Assembly (NCBI RefSeq): GCF_000175615.1
Contig: NZ_ACVO01000021.1
Location: 1 to 26,348 of the forward strand
Length of the DNA stretch: 26,348 nt
From: Rothia mucilaginosa ATCC 25296
GTDB lineage: Bacteria > Actinomycetota > Actinomycetes > Actinomycetales > Micrococcaceae
Direction: 5' to 3'
Part shown: positions 1-6,471 of the stretch, in pieces
Numbering within the stretch: position 1 is the stretch's first letter
Layout of the letters: every line of letters starts with the position of its first letter
Translations under genes and position numbers: made by a program
Notes under the pieces: generated by a model
What the model was told of the DNA's origin: nothing
What the model saw: only the letters and a program-made list of their open reading frames with translations
Databases searched by the model: none

Positions 1-110
1 CCTACCGCGACCTAACGACCGACCCTACATCACGCTTCAGGAAGCTCTTCGCCTCCCAACTGGAGGGGAAATAACCTTGCAACATACCCGCACAACGTAG
101 AGTTAAAAGC

Positions 111-1112
111 ATGGAACGTATTGAATCTCCCGTCTACCGCAGGCTTGGCAACTCCGGCCTCGTCGTACCCAGCGTCGGCATCGGCTGCAACAACCTCGGC
201 CGCCCCGGCACCCCCACCCGCACCCAAGAAGGCACCAACGAAGTCATCGCCGCCGCAGTCGACGCCGGCATCAGCTTCTTCGACATCGCCGACCTCTACG
301 GCGCCGAACCCGGCCTCTCCGAAACCATGTTCGGCACCGCCCTCACCCAGCTCGGCCTCGACCGCGACGAACTGACCATCGTCACCAAATTCGGTCTGCC
401 CGTCGGCGACCTCAACGGCAACGACCGCAACGCCCGCGGATCCCGCCGCTACATCATGCGCGCCGTCGAAGGGTCCCTCCGCCGCCTCGGCACCGACTAC
501 ATCGACCTGTACTTCTACCACAGCCCCGACCCCAACACCCCCATCGAAGAAACCCTCAGCGCCCTCGACCAGCTCGTACGCGACGGCAAAGTCCGCTACC
601 TGGGCCACTCCAACTTCTCCGGCTGGCAGCTCGCCCACGCCGAACACTGCGCCCGTGAACTCGGCACCGAACGGTTCATCGTCGCTGAAAACCACTACAA
701 CCTGCTCGACCGCCGCGCAGAACTCGAAATCCTGCCCGCCGCACGGCACTTCGGCATGGGTGTGCTGCCGTACTTCCCTCTCGCTAACGGCCTGCTGACC
801 GGCAAGTACCGCCGCGACAACATTCCCGCCGGTTCGCGCCTGTCCCACTCCAAGAAGAACGTGCTCGACGCCGCCAACTGGGACCAGCTCGAAGCCTTCC
901 ACACCTTCTGCACCGAGCGCGGCATCACCGAGGTGCAGGCGGCGTTCTCCTGGCTCGCGCAGCAGTCGCCGGTCACCTCCGTCATTGCCGGTGCGACCAG
1001 CGCCGAGCAGGTGCGCGCCAATGCACAGGCGGCATGCCTGCGCTTCGACGCTGAGGACCTCGCCGCCCTGGACGCCATCTTCCCGGCACCCGAGAAGATC
1101 GCGCTGTTCTAA
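111..1112 (+). CDS. Aldo/keto reductase
   Basis: A 333-residue cytosolic NAD(P)H-dependent oxidoreductase of the aldo/keto reductase superfamily, expected to reduce or oxidise a carbonyl substrate that the sequence does not reveal. The catalytic tetrad is visible: Asp58 and Tyr63 (in FDIADLYG), Lys93 (in VTKFG) and His137 (in YFYHSPD). The length and TIM-barrel spacing are normal for the family, and the SNFSGWQL segment is typical of the Tas/YajO-like branch. I use the ATG at 111. No good ribosome-binding site precedes it; the GGAGGGG at 62-68 is about 40 bases away. A weak TTGCAA (77-82)/TAGAGT (98-103) promoter with a 15 bp spacer would leave almost no leader. The gene lies 223 bp before the transporter and has no obvious terminator. 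Substrate unknown. Confidence 0.93.
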   Translation: MERIESPVYRRLGNSGLVVPSVGIGCNNLGRPGTPTRTQEGTNEVIAAAVDAGISFFDIADLYGAEPGLSETMFGTALTQLGLDRDELTIVTKFGLPVGDLNGNDRNARGSRRYIMRAVEGSLRRLGTDYIDLYFYHSPDPNTPIEETLSALDQLVRDGKVRYLGHSNFSGWQLAHAEHCARELGTERFIVAENHYNLLDRRAELEILPAARHFGMGVLPYFPLANGLLTGKYRRDNIPAGSRLSHSKKNVLDAANWDQLEAFHTFCTERGITEVQAAFSWLAQQSPVTSVIAGATSAEQVRANAQAACLRFDAEDLAALDAIFPAPEKIALF

Positions 1113-1227
1113 ACGCGGGCTCCCTCTCAAAGGGGCACTCAGGCGGTCGCACGTGTCGGCCGTAATATACGCTGAAAAATGTCCGTGGTGAGAAATAAAT
1201 ATCACCCGCCGAACGTTTTCGCTAGGA

Positions 1228-1314
1228 TTAGGTGAGGTGTGTCTAACCTGACGCACCTCACCTAGCCCACTGACAGTGCTGAAGAACCACCAATGTCGGT
1301 GTAATCTCACCTAA
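1228..1314. promoter_or_regulatory. Inverted repeats upstream of sugar transporter, with an iron-box-like site
   Basis: A perfect 11 bp inverted repeat TAGGTGAGGTG (1229-1239) / CACCTCACCTA (1254-1264) has a 14 bp spacer. A third arm, CTCACCTAA (1306-1314), is the exact complement of TTAGGTGAG (1228-1236). Overlapping the first arm, TGAGGTGTGTCTAACCTGA (1233-1251) matches the DtxR/IdeR consensus TTAGGTTAGGCTAACCTAA at 14 of 19 positions by my count. A TAGGAT -10-like hexamer sits at 1223-1228. This is probably the operator region of the transporter gene. The identity of the regulator is inference. Confidence 0.5.
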
Positions 1315-1335
1315 CCCCTCGGCATAAAGGACACC

Positions 1336-2781
1336 ATGAGCGCACAGAGCACCGCCTCCACCCTGCCCCCTCTGGGCACCGGGAAGCACAGTCGATACCT
1401 CGGCATCATTGCACTCATCGCCACCTTCGGCGGTCTGCTCTTCGGCTACGACACCGGAGTGATCAACGGCGCGCTCGAACCCATGAGCCGCGAACTCGGC
1501 ATGGACTCCACCGCCCAAGGCTGGGTCACCGGATCGCTCGCCTTCGCCGCCGCTATCGGCGCACTCGGATGCGGCCGCATCTCTGACCGGTTCGGCCGCC
1601 GAACCACCATCATTGGGCTCTCTACCATCTTCTTCATTGGTGCCCTGGCGTGCGTCTTCGCACCCAACGTCGCCGTGCTCATCATCGGGCGCACCCTGCT
1701 CGGCCTGGCGGTCGGTGGCGCCTCCGCCGTGGTGCCCGTGTTCCTCGCAGAGCTCGCACCCTACGAAATTCGAGGCTCCCTCTCCGGCCGCAATGAGCTC
1801 ATGGTCGTGGGCGGTCAGCTTGCCGCGTTCATCGTGAACGCCCTCATCGGCAACGTATGGGGCGAGCACGACGGCGTGTGGCGCTGGATGTTCGCCATCT
1901 GCACCCTACCCGCCATCGGCCTGTTCGTCGGTATGCTGCGAGTGCCCGAGTCGCCGCGCTGGCTGCTGCGCGTCGGCAAGCGTGAGCAGGCACTGGCGGT
2001 TATGAAGCGTATTCGCTCCACCGAACGTGCAGAGGCTGAGATTGCCGACATCGAGCGCACCCTGCAGGCGGAGGCGACCACCTCCCAGAACACCGCGGTG
2101 GGTAAGGAAAGCGTGGGCGTGCGTGGCTGGTTCGTGCGCATCCTGCTCGTCGGTATTCTCGTTGGTGCGGGCCAGCAGCTGACCGGCATCAACTCGATCA
2201 TGTACTACGGCATTAAGGTGCTCAAGGAAGCCGGTTTCAGCGAATCCGCGGCGCTCATTGCGAACATTGCGCCGGGTACGATTGCGGTGCTTGGTTCCAT
2301 CCTGTCGCTGCGCCTGATGGAGCGTGTGCCGCGCCGCGTCATGGTCATTACCGGCTATAGTTCGACCGCGTTTTTCCACGTGCTGATTGCGGGCGCATCC
2401 ATGCTGCTACCCGCCGATAATGCGGCGCGTCCCTGGATTCTGCTGGTGCTCATCGTCTGCTTTGTGGGCGCGATGCAGACCTGCCTGAACGTGTCGACGT
2501 GGGTGATTATGAGTGAGCTGTTCCCGCTGCGTGTGCGTGCGGCGGGTATGGGCATTTCGGCGTTTAGCGGCTGGATGATGAATGGTGTGCTGTCGCTGGC
2601 GTTCCCCGTGATTCTGGGTGCGGTCGGTCTGACCGGCTCCTTCATCGGCTTTGCCGTGGTGAACGTGGTCATTGCGTTGCTGATGTTCCGCAACCTGCCG
2701 GAGACTCGCGGCGTGAGCCTGGAGCAGGTGGAGCGCGGCGTGATGGACGGTAGCATCTACCCCTCCGCAGGCAAGCACTAG
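1336..2781 (+). CDS. Sugar-porter family MFS transporter
   Basis: A 481-residue, 12-helix proton-coupled or facilitated sugar uptake protein of the inner membrane. Sugar-porter signatures are all present: GGLLFGYDTGVINGAL in helix 1 (about 32-47), RISDRFGRR in loop 2-3 (81-89), PESPRW before the central loop (204-209), GQQLTGINSIMYYG in helix 7 (279-292) and LPETRG after helix 12 (about 454-459). The length is standard and the gene is intact. ATG at 1336 follows AAAGGA (1326-1331). The likely substrate is a hexose, pentose or inositol; the sequence does not decide. The last 24 codons and the terminator are duplicated about 0.9 kb downstream at 3609-3749, where the copy would end in Arg instead of His. 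Confidence 0.95.
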   Translation: MSAQSTASTLPPLGTGKHSRYLGIIALIATFGGLLFGYDTGVINGALEPMSRELGMDSTAQGWVTGSLAFAAAIGALGCGRISDRFGRRTTIIGLSTIFFIGALACVFAPNVAVLIIGRTLLGLAVGGASAVVPVFLAELAPYEIRGSLSGRNELMVVGGQLAAFIVNALIGNVWGEHDGVWRWMFAICTLPAIGLFVGMLRVPESPRWLLRVGKREQALAVMKRIRSTERAEAEIADIERTLQAEATTSQNTAVGKESVGVRGWFVRILLVGILVGAGQQLTGINSIMYYGIKVLKEAGFSESAALIANIAPGTIAVLGSILSLRLMERVPRRVMVITGYSSTAFFHVLIAGASMLLPADNAARPWILLVLIVCFVGAMQTCLNVSTWVIMSELFPLRVRAAGMGISAFSGWMMNGVLSLAFPVILGAVGLTGSFIGFAVVNVVIALLMFRNLPETRGVSLEQVERGVMDGSIYPSAGKH

Positions 2782-2846
2782 ACCCGGCGGGTTTTTAGGT
2801 ATAAATGAGGCGGGCGGCCCCTCCCCGGTGGAGGTGCTGCCCGCCT
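2707..2846 (+). repeat. Direct repeat, copy 1 (3' end of transporter gene plus terminator)
   Basis: This 140 bp segment recurs at 3609-3749 with seven substitutions and one inserted C (about 94% identity by hand alignment). Copy 1 is the genuine end of the transporter gene (RGVSLEQVERGVMDGS... to the stop) followed by its terminator hairpin. The two copies bracket the toxin-antitoxin cassette. Confidence 0.95.
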
Positions 2847-2847
2847 T
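2807..2847. terminator. Terminator hairpin between transporter and antitoxin
   Basis: GAGGCGGGCGGCCCCTCC pairs across a CCGGT loop with GGAGGTGCTGCCCGCCTT with two mismatches. It has no T-tract, so it may serve both converging genes. A smaller ACCC-GGC-GGGT stem followed by five T lies just before it at 2782-2796. Confidence 0.75.
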
Positions 2848-2865
2848 GCACTATGTGTTGAGAGA

Positions 2866-3147
2866 TTAGTCTGCAGGGTTCTCTGCGAGGAACTCGTCGA
2901 GGCCGATGCGGTAGCCGTCATCTTCGGCGCGTGCCTTACGAAGAGCCTCAATGTCGAGGAGCTCTTCGTACTCTTCCAGTAGCTTCAAATCTTCGTAGGA
3001 GATGAGCGCGGCAACAGTCTTACCATTGCGGCTGATGAGGGGACGTTCGCCGGAGAACACGGCTTCATTGACTTTGGTTCCGAGGTTGTCGCGGAGTTCT
3101 TTAAGAGTCGTGACATTGGAACGAGTCCGGTGAGTGGTGACAGTCAT
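2866..3147 (-). CDS. Phd/YefM-family antitoxin
   Basis: A 93-residue antitoxin. The N-terminal half (TTLKELRDNLGTKVNEAVFSG..., about 13-55) has the Phd/YefM DNA-binding and dimerisation fold, including the typical PLISRNGKTVAALISYEDL strand-turn-helix block. The acidic C-terminal tail (about 56-93) is where family members bind and neutralise the toxin. ATG at 3147 is preceded on the minus strand by AGAAAGGAACC, a good ribosome-binding site. Its presumed partner, a RelE-like toxin, lies 161 bp away and diverges from it, which is unusual because these pairs are normally one operon with the antitoxin first. The base composition is lower in GC than the flanking genes. It probably represses its own promoter through the palindromes at 3222-3267. 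Confidence 0.9.
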   Translation of the reverse strand: MTVTTHRTRSNVTTLKELRDNLGTKVNEAVFSGERPLISRNGKTVAALISYEDLKLLEEYEELLDIEALRKARAEDDGYRIGLDEFLAENPAD

Positions 3148-3221
3148 GACTGGTTCCTTTCTGGGGTTTGTCCGTTAGCTCCGAGGATAGTTCCTGTGCA
3201 GGTTCTATCCAGAGGAGCTAC

Positions 3222-3267
3222 TTACATAGTACAACAATGTAAAGTATGTAAAAAGTGTACACTTTTT
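3222..3267. promoter_or_regulatory. Candidate operator palindromes between divergent antitoxin and toxin
   Basis: A perfect 18 bp palindrome AAAAAGTGTACACTTTTT lies at 3250-3267. A second inverted repeat, TTACAT (3222-3227) / ATGTAA (3237-3242), adjoins it. The tract is AT-rich and centred in the divergent intergenic space, so binding here could control both genes. That the antitoxin binds it is inference from the family's autoregulation. Confidence 0.6.
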
Positions 3268-3308
3268 CTGCTAAGGTTAAGATTTAAAGCTCTGCCTGAA
3301 GGGTGCAG

Positions 3309-3602
3309 ATGACTGCAAACCATGTCTCAAACCCCGTGTACCGGGTTGAATTGACGCGCAAAGCAGCGAAAGAACTAAAGAAAATCCAACGAGAAGACCG
3401 GACAGCCTTCGAGAAAATTATCGCCTGCCTCCGGTCCCTTGGCGATGACCCATATATGACGGGAGTCAAGAAGCTACAGGGCGAAGAAGGGTACAGGGCA
3501 CGAGTAGGGAATTACCGCATTCTGTACACCATTGATAACGGTGCGGTTGTTGTTGAGGTCTTCCGAGTTGGTCATCGGCGAGAAGTCTATCGCGGCCTGT
3601 AG
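3309..3602 (+). CDS. RelE/ParE-superfamily toxin
   Basis: A 97-residue protein of the RelE superfamily, whose members cleave mRNA in the ribosome (RelE, YoeB) or poison gyrase (ParE). The core block GVKKLQGEEGYRARVGNYRILY, then VVVEVFRVGHRREVY, carries the Lys/Arg/Tyr pattern of the mRNase branch. An N-terminal helical pair (about 12-45) precedes it. I choose the ATG at 3309, five bases after AAGGG (3299-3303); the GTG at 3303 would overlap that site. The toxin has its own upstream region and is not downstream of the antitoxin, so it may have a separate promoter. The stop lies six bases before the second transporter-end repeat. Confidence 0.9.
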   Translation: MTANHVSNPVYRVELTRKAAKELKKIQREDRTAFEKIIACLRSLGDDPYMTGVKKLQGEEGYRARVGNYRILYTIDNGAVVVEVFRVGHRREVYRGL

Positions 3603-3608
3603 AGTGAG

Positions 3609-3749
3609 CGCGGCGTGAGCCTGGAGCAGGTGGAGCGCGGCGTGATGGACGGCAGCATCTACCCCTCCGCAGGCAAGCGCTAAACCCCGGCGGGTTTTTG
3701 GGCATGAATGAGGCGGGCGGCCCCTCCCCGGTGGAGGTGCCGCCCGCCT
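3609..3749 (+). repeat. Direct repeat, copy 2 (remnant of transporter 3' end plus terminator)
   Basis: A 141 bp copy of 2707-2846 starts six bases after the toxin stop codon. It still encodes the last 24 transporter codons in an open frame to a stop but has no start or upstream gene, so it is a remnant. Recombination between the copies would excise about 0.9 kb carrying both toxin-antitoxin genes and restore a full-length transporter ending in Arg. Confidence 0.95.
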
Positions 3750-3750
3750 C
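3710..3750. terminator. Terminator hairpin, copy 2, downstream of toxin
   Basis: GAGGCGGGCGGCCCCTCC pairs with GGAGGTGCCGCCCGCCTC with a single mismatch, so it is better paired than copy 1. It has no T-tract. It probably ends the toxin transcript. Confidence 0.75.
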
Positions 3751-3965
3751 GGGCGTCCCGTGACCCGCCGCCCCTCGCGGCGACCGCACCGTTCGTTGAA
3801 TGAGAAGCAAGGAACCCCTACCCTGCGCCACCAATCCATAAGTGATACGGTCAAAGAAGAACTAATGGATTCACGTGCTGAAATGCACGCCCGACCCTGC
3901 ACATACGCATCGCCCGGACGCCCGCATCCAGCACGCCACAACTCTATAACGAACACGGGTGAACA
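3751..3965. other. Leader region of the P450 gene
   Basis: No convincing gene is visible; a 69-codon GTG-initiated frame here lacks family features. A 7 bp inverted repeat AATCCAT (3833-3839) / ATGGATT (3865-3871) and a TATAAC hexamer (3945-3950) are the only regulatory-looking items. Both are weak. Confidence 0.35.
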
Positions 3966-5177
3966 ATGACTGAGAACGTACACAACGACTGGGACCTCCG
4001 AAGCGAAGAAGTGCAGAAAGACCAGGTAGCCGCCTACGACGCAATGCGCCGCCGCTGCCCCGTCGCCCACGACGAATTCATGGGCTACTCCGTCTTCAAA
4101 AACGCCGACGTACAGCACGTACTCGACCACCCCGAAATCTACTCCAACGTCGTCTCCACCCGCCACATCGCTGTCCCCAACGGCATGGACGCACCCGAAC
4201 ACACCACCTTCCGCGCCGTCAATGACAAGTACTTCACCCCCGAACGCCTCGAAAAGTTCGCACCCGTCATCCGCGACGCCGTGAAGACCCTCATCGCAGA
4301 ACTGCCCCGCGGCGAAGAAGTAGACGTCATGCAGGGCTTCGGCCAGGCCTACGCAATGCGCGTACAGAATGCCTTCATGGGCTGGCCCGCATGCCTCGAA
4401 CAGCCCCTCACCGAATGGATCGAGAAGAACCGCGTTGCCACCCTGCGCCGCGACCGCGAAGAAATCGCTAAGGTTGCCCTCGAATTCGACGGCTACATCC
4501 GCCAGCTGCTCGACGAACGCCGCGAGGACGCTGCCGCCGGCAACCCTAAGGACGTCACCGCCGAACTGCTCACCGACACCGTGCAGCTGCCCGGCGAAGA
4601 ACCCCGCACCATGACCGACGAAGAAATCGTCAGCCTCATCCGCAACTGGACCGTGGGCGAGCTGTCCACCGTCTCCGCAACCGTGGGCGTATTCGTCAAC
4701 TTCCTGGCACGCAACCGCGCCGAGCAGGACCGCCTGCGCGCATCCCTCGCCGACGGCAACGCACTCGATGACCGCAGCGAAATCGCCCTCGCCGTCGAAG
4801 AAATCATGCGACTCGAAGACACCCTCGTCACCAACCGCCGCATCACCACTCAGGACACCGAACTCGGCGGCCGCACCCTGCCCGCCGGCTCCCGCGTGAC
4901 CATCAACTGGGCAAGCGCCAACCGCGACGAGGACGCCTTCGAAGACGCCCTCACCTACAACCCGCACCGCGACCAGTCCCGCAACCTCGTGTACGGCGAC
5001 GGCATCCACGTCTGCCCCGGCGCGCCCCTGGCACGCCTGGAACTGCGCATCCTGCTCGAGGAGCTACTGCGCGGCACCGAGTCCATTGAGATCGCGGACG
5101 AGAGCGAGAAGCCCGCAACCGTGAACGCCGTGTACCCGGTCTCCGGCTACTCGGTCGTGCGCGCCATTTTCAACTAG
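3966..5177 (+). CDS. Cytochrome P450
   Basis: A 403-residue soluble bacterial class I P450 that would need a ferredoxin and reductase encoded elsewhere. The haem-binding loop is YGDGIHVCPGAPLARLE with the proximal thiolate at Cys350. The K-helix ExxR is Glu279-x-x-Arg282, and the early MDAPEHTTFR motif (C-helix approach) is present. The I-helix reads NWTVGELSTV (227-236): the usual acidic residue before the conserved Thr appears as Leu233-Ser234, a departure from the AGx(D/E)T(T/S) pattern, although family members differ. ATG at 3966 follows a GGGTGA site. It is monocistronic, with its own terminator. Substrate unknown; no biosynthetic cluster surrounds it. Confidence 0.95.
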   Translation: MTENVHNDWDLRSEEVQKDQVAAYDAMRRRCPVAHDEFMGYSVFKNADVQHVLDHPEIYSNVVSTRHIAVPNGMDAPEHTTFRAVNDKYFTPERLEKFAPVIRDAVKTLIAELPRGEEVDVMQGFGQAYAMRVQNAFMGWPACLEQPLTEWIEKNRVATLRRDREEIAKVALEFDGYIRQLLDERREDAAAGNPKDVTAELLTDTVQLPGEEPRTMTDEEIVSLIRNWTVGELSTVSATVGVFVNFLARNRAEQDRLRASLADGNALDDRSEIALAVEEIMRLEDTLVTNRRITTQDTELGGRTLPAGSRVTINWASANRDEDAFEDALTYNPHRDQSRNLVYGDGIHVCPGAPLARLELRILLEELLRGTESIEIADESEKPATVNAVYPVSGYSVVRAIFN

Positions 5178-5199
5178 GCACGAGACAGCCATAAAAAGT

Positions 5200-5240
5200 G
5201 CGAGGCGCCGAACCCCTGAGAATGGGGGTCGGCGCCTCGC
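5200..5240 (+). terminator. Terminator of P450 gene
   Basis: A perfect 12 bp stem GCGAGGCGCCGA (5200-5211) / TCGGCGCCTCGC (5229-5240) is extended by CCCC/GGGG. It shares its GCGAGGCGCC core with the terminator at 24490-24538. Confidence 0.85.
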
Positions 5241-5275
5241 GCTGTTAAGAGTAAATATAAGAGTGAATAGTAGGG

Positions 5276-5304
5276 TAGTGGCGGCCGGTATCAGCCGCGC
5301 ACTA
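5276..5304. terminator. Hairpin downstream of the transglycosylase gene
   Basis: TAGTGGCGGC (5276-5285) pairs with GCCGCGCACTA (5294-5304) with one bulged base. A smaller ATAGCC-loop-GGCTAT stem lies at 5336-5352, nearer the stop codon. Either could end the minus-strand transcript; neither has a T-tract. Confidence 0.35.
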
Positions 5305-5366
5305 TAGATAAAACAGAATATTCCCTGACGGCTATATAGCCTAGTGGGCTATCCAAAAAGCTGGAT

Positions 5367-6257
5367 TTATCGGCCAGAACTCGTTGCCGAAGGCTTCACC
5401 GAAGAACCCGCAGAACCGCTCGCAGACGCACGAGCTGAAGCACTCGCAGAAGCAGAAGCCTCCGCCGCAGCCGATGCCGACTCCTCCGGGGACAGAGCCG
5501 TACCATCCGCATGAACACCAGCCATCGCCGGAGTCACACCATTCACGAAGCTCAACTTCGCCTGCTTGAACTGGTACTCGGGAGAGCAGGTCAGCTTATA
5601 CTTCGAATTCGCCAGCTCGCGAATCGACTTCACATAATTCTGAGTCTCCTCGTACGGGGGAACACCGCCGTACTTCTCCACAGAACCCGGACCCGCGTTA
5701 TAACCGGCGAGAACCACATCCTGTAGCTCATCCTCATTGGAGGCGTACTTCGCCAAACGAGTACGCAACTCAGCCAAGTAGCGTGCCTGTGCCGCAATCG
5801 CATCGTGCGGGTTCAGAACATTACCGCCATTGCCGAAGCTGTAGTGGCCGCCGCTCCACGCGTCATCAGTGAACTGTGCAATACCCTTAGCGCCCTGGTG
5901 GGACACAACGCCCACACGCCAGTGGCTCTCAGTCTCAATCTGCGCTGCCAGTACGCCGGGGCGGAAACCCGACACCTTAGAGCCCTCCTCAAAATCGGAG
6001 CGGAGAGCCGCCGGAGCATACGAAAGCTCCGTCATGCCGCAGTAATCGTCGTAGGTGGCTGCCAAGCCGGCAACACCGCCACCCAGAAGGACCGCAGAGG
6101 CAATAATCTGCCAATGCGCAAGAACCCCGGCGAGAAAGCGAAGCGGGAAAGCTTTACGCTGCCGAGGAGAAATTTGTTGATCCGCCGGAACGGAAATGTG
6201 GTTGGAGGCGCTCGTAGCGTTACGCTCGGAAGGGGCGCCCGAAGTGCTATCTGCCAT
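5367..6257 (-). CDS. Membrane-anchored lytic transglycosylase (SLT domain)
   Basis: A 296-residue enzyme expected to cleave peptidoglycan glycan strands on the outer face of the membrane. The layout is a cytoplasmic tail (1-40), one membrane segment (about 41-67), then an SLT lysozyme-like domain (about 95-215). The catalytic Glu110 lies in QIETESHWR, followed by GAKGIAQF (122-129) and AGYNAGPG (184-191). The last 50 residues are a Ser/Ala-rich, probably disordered tail. The ATG at 6257 is touched by AGGA with no spacing, so translation may be leaderless (TAGTCT at 6264-6269 on the minus strand could be its -10). The alternative is a later internal start, but that would remove the anchor. Confidence 0.92.
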   Translation of the reverse strand: MADSTSGAPSERNATSASNHISVPADQQISPRQRKAFPLRFLAGVLAHWQIIASAVLLGGGVAGLAATYDDYCGMTELSYAPAALRSDFEEGSKVSGFRPGVLAAQIETESHWRVGVVSHQGAKGIAQFTDDAWSGGHYSFGNGGNVLNPHDAIAAQARYLAELRTRLAKYASNEDELQDVVLAGYNAGPGSVEKYGGVPPYEETQNYVKSIRELANSKYKLTCSPEYQFKQAKLSFVNGVTPAMAGVHADGTALSPEESASAAAEASASASASARASASGSAGSSVKPSATSSGR

Positions 6258-6399
6258 TCCTATAGACTAGCGCACCATCGCCGTTTATGGTGAAAAAATT
6301 CCCCTCCGTTGAGGTGAAAACCATAGTCAGAGAGTTCTAGGCGCGTCTTTACCGGAGTCAACATCAAGTGCAGGTACAGACTCCGTGCACGTGAAGGAT

Positions 6400-6443
6400 G
6401 ACCCCACCCGGTACACCTTTGACAGGGAGCACCAGGCGGGGTC
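6400..6443 (-). terminator. Terminator of nitrite reductase gene
   Basis: The 13 bp arms at 6400-6412 and 6431-6443 pair completely, with two G-U wobbles, only when transcribed from the minus strand. On the plus strand the same positions are A-C mismatches. This strand asymmetry points to the minus-strand gene ending at 6472. There is no T-tract. Confidence 0.65.
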
Positions 6444-6471
6444 AATCCATGATGGGGAGCTTCAGGAGTCC

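Noticed and set aside
30..1310. 426-codon minus-strand frame opposite the aldo/keto reductase
   Set aside because: The plus strand has the complete catalytic tetrad; the opposite frame is a Gly/Val/Ala-rich shadow.
3609..3690. Second transporter pseudogene as a separate gene
   Set aside because: Only 24 codons remain and they are explained by the direct repeat; annotated as a repeat rather than as a pseudogene.
3760..3969. 69-codon frame ending at the P450 start
   Set aside because: Starts at a GTG at the end of the repeat/terminator, low-complexity Arg/Pro/Ser content, no ribosome site or family; treated as leader DNA.
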